DNA of 9,093 nt, from positions 1 to 9,093 of the forward strand of contig CALCTW010000002.1 of the NCBI GenBank assembly GCA_937907055.1, in the 5' to 3' direction. Positions 5,781 through 9,093 of the stretch are shown piece after piece (within the stretch, counting starts at the first letter, position 1; each line of letters opens with the position of its first letter). The translations under genes were made by a program, and so were the position numbers. The DNA comes from an uncultured Clostridia bacterium (GTDB taxonomy: Bacteria > Bacillota > Clostridia > Christensenellales > Aristaeellaceae). The notes beneath the pieces are model-generated. The model had not been told where the DNA came from, ran no database searches, and saw nothing but the letters and a program-made list of their open reading frames with translations.

Positions 5781-6479
5781 TCAGGCGGGGATGAAGTAAG
5801 AGAAGAGGGAAGCGCCGATGACGGTGAGGAGACCGGCAATGATGATGGACAGACTGCTGATCGCGCCCTCAACAGGGCCGAGCTCCATGGCGCGGGCTGT
5901 GCCGATGGCATGGGCGGCGGTACCGATGGCGGCACCGCGGGCAGCCGGTTCCTTGATGCGGAAGAGACGGAGAACGCCCTCGGCGATGACATTGCCAAGG
6001 ACGCCGGTAATGACGATGACGATGACCGTGACGGAGACGGAGCCGCCCAGTTCCCTGCTGACATCCATGCCGATGGCGGTGGTGATGGACTTGGGCAGGA
6101 AGGTGACATATTCAGCATGCGAGAAGCCGAAGAGCAGCGCCAGCAGGAAAATGCACAGAAGCGAGGTGATGACACCGGAGACGATGCCGCAGAGAATGGC
6201 AACGGCATTCTTGCGGAGCGCCTCAAACTGCTCATACAGCGGAATGGCGAGACAGATGGTGGCCGGGGTGAGGAGATAACTGAGATATTTGGCTCCTTCA
6301 TAGTAGGACTTGTAATCCACCCGGCAGAGAAGCAGGATGCCGATGGTGAAGAGGATGGAGAGGAGAAGGGGATTAAAAATGCCCAGCTTGAAGCGCTTTT
6401 TGAGGAAGGTGCCGAGGAAATAGGTGAGCAGGCTGACCGTGACCCCGAAAAAGGCGCTGGAGGTGAGAAAATCAGTCAT
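5781..6479 (-). CDS. lrgB: LrgB-family membrane protein
   Basis: LrgB/CidB-family integral membrane protein, partner of the holin-like LrgA/CidA proteins. The family has been linked to control of murein hydrolase activity, cell lysis and, in some bacteria, to transport of small metabolites such as pyruvate or glycolate. The 232-residue length is normal. Hydrophobic segments span nearly the whole chain. Conserved stretches are visible: LLTPATICLAIPLYEQ (69-84), LPKSITTAIGMDVSRELGG (128-146) and ARGAAIGTAAHAIGTARA (180-197). The start at 6479 has AAGGAGG six bases upstream and overlaps the end of lrgA by 8 bp, so translation is probably coupled. An upstream in-frame extension to 6623 lies within lrgA and is not LrgB-like. 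The frame is intact even though the lrgA frame before it is broken. Confidence 0.92.
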   Translation of the reverse strand: MTDFLTSSAFFGVTVSLLTYFLGTFLKKRFKLGIFNPLLLSILFTIGILLLCRVDYKSYYEGAKYLSYLLTPATICLAIPLYEQFEALRKNAVAILCGIVSGVITSLLCIFLLALLFGFSHAEYVTFLPKSITTAIGMDVSRELGGSVSVTVIVIVITGVLGNVIAEGVLRLFRIKEPAARGAAIGTAAHAIGTARAMELGPVEGAISSLSIIIAGLLTVIGASLFSYFIPA

Positions 6480-6840
6480 GGGAAACCTCCTTCGCGGCCT
6501 TCCGGCGGATGATGAACTGGGTGACCAGACCGGTGACACCCATGACGACAACGGTGGAAATGACGATGGCAGCCAGATAGGCCGGGAGCGAGGAGCGGAT
6601 ATCCGCCCAGGAATCAATGACACCGACTGCCGCCGGAATGAACATGACGGGCATGATCTCGATCATGAACCTGCCGGCGTCACGGACCTTTTCCAACGGG
6701 AGGAGATGGGTCTACAGCAGGATGAAAAGGATGATGATGCCGTAAATGGAGGCCGGAATGGGCAGAGGGATGAGGGCATGCAGCACCTCGCTGATGAAAG
6801 CGATGAGCAGGATGCGGAAAAACTGAAGCAGCAGACGCAT
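6472..6840 (-). pseudogene. lrgA: lrgA (holin-like) with in-frame TAG
   Basis: LrgA/CidA-family small holin-like membrane protein, interrupted by one in-frame TAG (plus-strand 6712-6714). Codons 1-42 give an LrgA N-terminus with EVLHALIPLPIPASIYG (19-34) and a hydrophobic run ending in ILFILL. After the TAG the same frame continues with LEKVRDAGRFMIEIMP and VMFIPAAVGVIDSW, and ends in the usual basic C-terminus. Read through, the product would be 122 residues, normal for the family, with no length change around the stop. A good start site exists (AAAGGAG before ATG at 6840). No ribosome site precedes the part after the stop. It could be a nonsense mutation, a sequencing error, or a recoded or suppressed codon. 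The intact downstream lrgB overlaps the end of this frame. I label it a pseudogene because nothing here proves readthrough. Confidence 0.8.
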
Positions 6841-6901
6841 GAAAACGTGACTCCTTTCAGAAAAAGGGGATATGCCGGAAAACAAAGGGAGACCTGAAAA
6901 C

Positions 6902-6930
6902 AGGATAACACAGGGAAGCGCGCGGCGCAA
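6902..6930 (-). promoter_or_regulatory. Candidate lrgA-lrgB promoter
   Basis: On the minus strand TTGCGC (plus 6925-6930) and TATCCT (plus 6902-6907) are separated by 17 bp, about 60 bp upstream of the lrgA start and downstream of the MATE terminator. The hexamers are only partial matches to the housekeeping sigma consensus. Confidence 0.4.
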
Positions 6931-6964
6931 GGAAAAGGACGGAAAACACGGCGCGGCGGACAAT

Positions 6965-6997
6965 GAAAAAAGAAAAATCGCCGCGCGCGGCGGCGAT
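6965..6997 (-). terminator. Intrinsic terminator of the MATE gene
   Basis: On the minus strand an 8-bp perfect stem (ATCGCCGC with GCGGCGAT, loop of 5) is followed by a T-rich tract TTTTCTTTTTT. It lies 14 bp after the MATE stop codon. Confidence 0.9.
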
Positions 6998-7010
6998 GAA
7001 AATGAGCGGT

Positions 7011-8390
7011 TTATTGGACCGGAAGCTCCGGTTTGGACTCCGCCATGCGGCGGCGCGCCTTGCGGATGAGCACGAAATAGCAGGGGAACAGGAAAAGATC
7101 GGCTGCGATCCACGCGGAGGGATTGGCAAAGGCGGCGGCGTTGAAGCCGAGCATGGGGACGAAGACGAGACCGACTGTGGAACGCGCGATCATTTCCAGA
7201 AGGCCGGCGATCATGGCAACGCGGGTGAAGCCCATGCCCTGAATGGTGAGGCGGACGATATTGACAAAGAGCAGGAAGATGTAGAGCGAGGAATTGGCCC
7301 GGAGGAAGAAGGTGGCCATTTTGACGATCTCCGCCTCCTTGACAGGATCGAGGAAGATGGAGAGGATGGTGGGACCGAGCGTCCAGAGAATGACGGTGGC
7401 GATGACGGAATAAACGGTGCCGAGGATAGAGGCATCGAGCAGACCCTTGCCGATGCGCTTGAGCTTGCCCGCGCCGAGATTCTGCCCGGCGAAGGTGGCC
7501 ATGGTGGAGGCAAGGGAATCAAACATGCAGCCGAAGAGCATGCTGACCTTGCTGCCGACCGCGATGGCGGAGACGGCTTCCTTGGAGATGTCGTTGACGG
7601 AGGTCTGCAAAACGACGGCACCGATGGCGGTGATGGAGAACTGCAGACCCATGGGCAGACCGACAGAGAGCAGACGCACGGCATGGAAGCGGGAATACTT
7701 CTTTTCATCGCCGCGCATGCGCAGGATGGTGAACTTTTTGAGCAGGACGATGACGCAGCCAATGCCGGAAATGGCCTGTGAAATGACAGTGGCCACGGCG
7801 GCGCCGTCCACATCCATGCCGATGGAGACGATGAAGAGAAGATCCAGCGCGACATTGATGAGCGCGGCCAGAATGAGGAAATAGACAGGCGTGCGGCTGT
7901 CACCCAGCGCGCGCAGGATGCCGGCGGCCATGTTGTAGACCATGGTGACGGGAATGGCGGCAAAGATGATGCGGATGTAGGCGACCGAGGAATCGAACAG
8001 ATCGGTCTGGGTGTTCATGAGACTGAGGATGGAGGGACAGAGCAGGGCGGTGGAGATGCCAAGCACGATGCCCAGCACCGCGGTGAGATAAACGCTGTTG
8101 ATGACATAGCGGCGCATATCGGAATGATCCCCCGCGCCGAAACGCTGGGAGACCGGAACGGAGAAGCCGCTGCAGACACCCTGACAGAAGCCGAGGATGA
8201 GGAAATTGATGGAGCCGGTGGAGCCGACAGCGCCGAGCTTATCCGCGCCAAGGAAACGACCGACCACGGCGGTATCCACAAAATTGTAAAGCTGCTGAAA
8301 GAGAACGCCGATCAACACGGGGAGCGCGAAGGCGATGACCTGACGCATGGTGTTGCCGCGGGTGAGATCACGTGTACCTGAAAGTGCCAT
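7011..8390 (-). CDS. MATE-family multidrug efflux transporter
   Basis: Sodium- or proton-driven efflux protein of the MATE family in the cytoplasmic membrane, exporting cationic drugs or other small molecules; the substrate cannot be told from sequence. The 459 residues are normal for the family. About 12 hydrophobic segments are visible in two related halves. The N-terminal half has LPVLIGVLFQQLYNFVDTAVVGRFLG (about 23-48), the classic first MatE segment, and later the AAGILRALGDSRTPVYF motif typical of MATE proteins. The second half starts at about residue 245 with LLSVGLPMGLQFSITAIGAVVLQ and includes ATFAGQNLGAGKLKR. The C-terminus is basic (RKARRRM). The start at 8390 has AAGGAGG eight bases upstream. 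It is a single-gene unit with its own promoter and terminator. Confidence 0.93.
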   Translation of the reverse strand: MALSGTRDLTRGNTMRQVIAFALPVLIGVLFQQLYNFVDTAVVGRFLGADKLGAVGSTGSINFLILGFCQGVCSGFSVPVSQRFGAGDHSDMRRYVINSVYLTAVLGIVLGISTALLCPSILSLMNTQTDLFDSSVAYIRIIFAAIPVTMVYNMAAGILRALGDSRTPVYFLILAALINVALDLLFIVSIGMDVDGAAVATVISQAISGIGCVIVLLKKFTILRMRGDEKKYSRFHAVRLLSVGLPMGLQFSITAIGAVVLQTSVNDISKEAVSAIAVGSKVSMLFGCMFDSLASTMATFAGQNLGAGKLKRIGKGLLDASILGTVYSVIATVILWTLGPTILSIFLDPVKEAEIVKMATFFLRANSSLYIFLLFVNIVRLTIQGMGFTRVAMIAGLLEMIARSTVGLVFVPMLGFNAAAFANPSAWIAADLFLFPCYFVLIRKARRRMAESKPELPVQ

Positions 8391-8419
8391 AAAATAAGCC
8401 TCCTTGAGAAAACAAGGGA

Positions 8420-8448
8420 GTTATACAGCAAAACAGGGAGAGCGTCAA
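8420..8448 (-). promoter_or_regulatory. Sigma-70-type promoter of the MATE gene
   Basis: On the minus strand TTGACG (plus 8443-8448) and TATAAC (plus 8420-8425) are exactly 17 bp apart, each with five of six consensus bases. Transcription would start near 8413, giving a leader of about 22 bases that contains the AAGGAGG ribosome site. Confidence 0.8.
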
Positions 8449-8488
8449 GGGAAAAAAGCAAAGGAATAATAGAAGAAAACGAAAATGA

Positions 8489-8514
8489 CAAAAGAAAAGC
8501 CCGCGCAGGGCGGG
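8489..8514 (-). terminator. Intrinsic terminator of the thioesterase gene
   Basis: On the minus strand CCCGC pairs with GCGGG around a five-base loop, followed by CTTTTCTTTT. It lies 17 bp after the stop codon and upstream of the MATE promoter, so the two genes are separate units. Confidence 0.82.
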
Positions 8515-8531
8515 TCGGGAAGAAAAAAGGT

Positions 8532-8945
8532 TCAGGCATCCTCCGAAATGGAGGTGAGCAGCGCGTGCAGTTCCGGATGATCACGCTTGACACGGGCAAA
8601 GGAGCCGTCTGACTTGAGGAAGCAGTGAGACGAGGTGGCTTCGCACACGACGACACCCTGTTCATTGGTCATCTGATAGGCGAACTTGAAGGTGATGCCG
8701 TTATATTCGCGGATGGAGGGGGTGATGGTGATCTTTTCTTCAAAACGCGTGGGCTGCTTGTACTTGCAGGAGACCTCCATGACGGGGCTCATGAGGCCGA
8801 TCTCCTCCATGCGGGAGTAGGGATAACCGATCTGCTGCAGGAGGGAGACGCGGGCTTCTTCCATCCAGCGGATGTAATTGGAATGATGGGTGATGCGCAT
8901 GGCATCGGTCTCGTAATACTGAACGGTGTGGATGTAGGGGGTCAT
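8532..8945 (-). CDS. Acyl-CoA thioesterase, YbgC/4HBT-like hotdog fold
   Basis: Small cytoplasmic hotdog-fold thioesterase of the 4-hydroxybenzoyl-CoA thioesterase/YbgC group, which hydrolyses acyl-CoA or acyl-ACP thioesters. The 137 residues are the usual single-domain length. The signature YYETDAMRITHHSNYIRWMEEAR (residues 10-32) is clear, with the catalytic Asp at position 14 and the following His/Asn expected in the active site. Later strands fit the fold: VSCKYKQPTRFEEKITITP (58-76) and FKFAYQMTNEQGVVVCEATSSHCFL (86-110). The start at 8945 matches family N-termini, though the ribosome site is weak (AAGTGAG about 10 bases upstream). A 57-bp hairpin repeat lies directly upstream. In YbgC proteins the D-x-x-x-V-Y-H-x-N-Y motif is standard; here V-Y is replaced by I-T. 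The actual substrate is unknown. Confidence 0.88.
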   Translation of the reverse strand: MTPYIHTVQYYETDAMRITHHSNYIRWMEEARVSLLQQIGYPYSRMEEIGLMSPVMEVSCKYKQPTRFEEKITITPSIREYNGITFKFAYQMTNEQGVVVCEATSSHCFLKSDGSFARVKRDHPELHALLTSISEDA

Positions 8946-8960
8946 AATAACAACTCACTT

Positions 8961-9093
8961 TCTTTTATCGGATCGAAAACCGCTTCGCTGGGTTTCCGAT
9001 CCGGCTGATACGGGAAATCTTTTATCGGATCGAAAACCGCTTCGCTGGGTTTCCGATCCGGCTAAAACGGGAAATCTTTTATCGGATGGAAAA
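8961..9093. repeat. 57-bp tandem hairpin repeat, partly in window
   Basis: Units start at 8961, 9018 and 9075; the third runs off the window after 19 bases. Units 1 and 2 differ at only two positions, near their ends. Each full unit has a hairpin: CGGATCG pairs with CGATCCG, then after one A-C mismatch AAACC pairs with GGTTT, around a GC-rich loop (first unit 8969-9003). Nothing coding fits. It lies 16 bp upstream of the thioesterase start and may hold its promoter or be an unrelated repeat array. No convincing -35/-10 pair was found in it. Confidence 0.9.

Noticed and set aside
5677..5783. A basic open frame running through the last two repeat copies (begins RGEPDRKKGVWRKK)
   Set aside because: It has no ribosome site or proper start, runs antisense to the end of lrgB transcription, and the copy before it is out of frame. 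The openness follows from the purine-rich repeat.
6472..6696. A separate 74-codon gene starting at TTG for the second half of lrgA
   Set aside because: No ribosome site precedes the TTG and the sequence is plainly the C-terminal half of LrgA in the same frame as the first half.
5910..6897. Long plus-strand frames opposite lrgA and lrgB, rich in Asp, Gly and Glu
   Set aside because: They are antisense to clear membrane-protein genes, have no ribosome sites and show the acidic low-complexity composition expected opposite hydrophobic reading frames.
8399..8420. A hairpin that could hide the MATE ribosome binding site
   Set aside because: The 5' arm overlaps the -10 region and the likely transcription start, so most of it would not be in the mRNA; the stem is also short and imperfect.

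Overview
The window looks like a chromosomal segment of a fairly GC-rich Bacillota, probably Clostridia-like. The evidence is the strong AAGGAGG-type ribosome binding sites, the intrinsic terminators with T-tracts, an lrgA-lrgB pair, a MATE transporter and an SPP1-type portal protein. This assignment is inferred from gene families and signals, not from a marker gene. It has two halves on opposite strands.

Left half (229-5563, plus strand): a compact phage head module. In order it encodes an SPP1 gp6-like portal protein, a 469-residue protein that looks like a tail or baseplate appendage, a scaffold-like protein, a P22-type major capsid protein, a probable head-tail connector and an 81-residue protein of unknown role. 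The first three are tightly coupled by stop/start overlaps. An intrinsic terminator followed at once by a promoter-like sequence separates the capsid gene from the scaffold gene. No terminase, protease, major tail protein, tape measure, lysis or integrase gene is visible. A terminase could lie left of the window, but on the right the phage genes stop abruptly at 5563 and no tail genes follow. All six frames are intact.

Both edges of this module carry the same element, which I cannot name. It has two short conserved boxes (CGCGTGGTGAG and GGCGGAWG) whose starts are always exactly 33 bp apart, with a variable 22-bp centre between them. There are four copies in 7-220 and three in 5602-5772, all in the same orientation. 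Three of the left copies sit in a 62-bp tandem repeat. In the right array, hairpins alternate with the copies, and one of them is the probable lrgB terminator.

Right half (5781-8945, minus strand): ordinary chromosomal genes. In transcription order, right to left, these are a YbgC-like acyl-CoA thioesterase, a MATE-family efflux protein, and an lrgA-lrgB pair (holin-like and antiholin-like membrane proteins). Each unit ends in a recognisable intrinsic terminator, and the MATE gene has a clear TTGACG-17-TATAAC promoter. lrgA has an in-frame TAG in the middle of an otherwise well-conserved protein, so it is either a pseudogene or a recoded gene.

The right edge (8961-9093) holds a 57-bp tandem repeat that runs off the window. 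Each full unit forms a long hairpin just upstream of the thioesterase gene.
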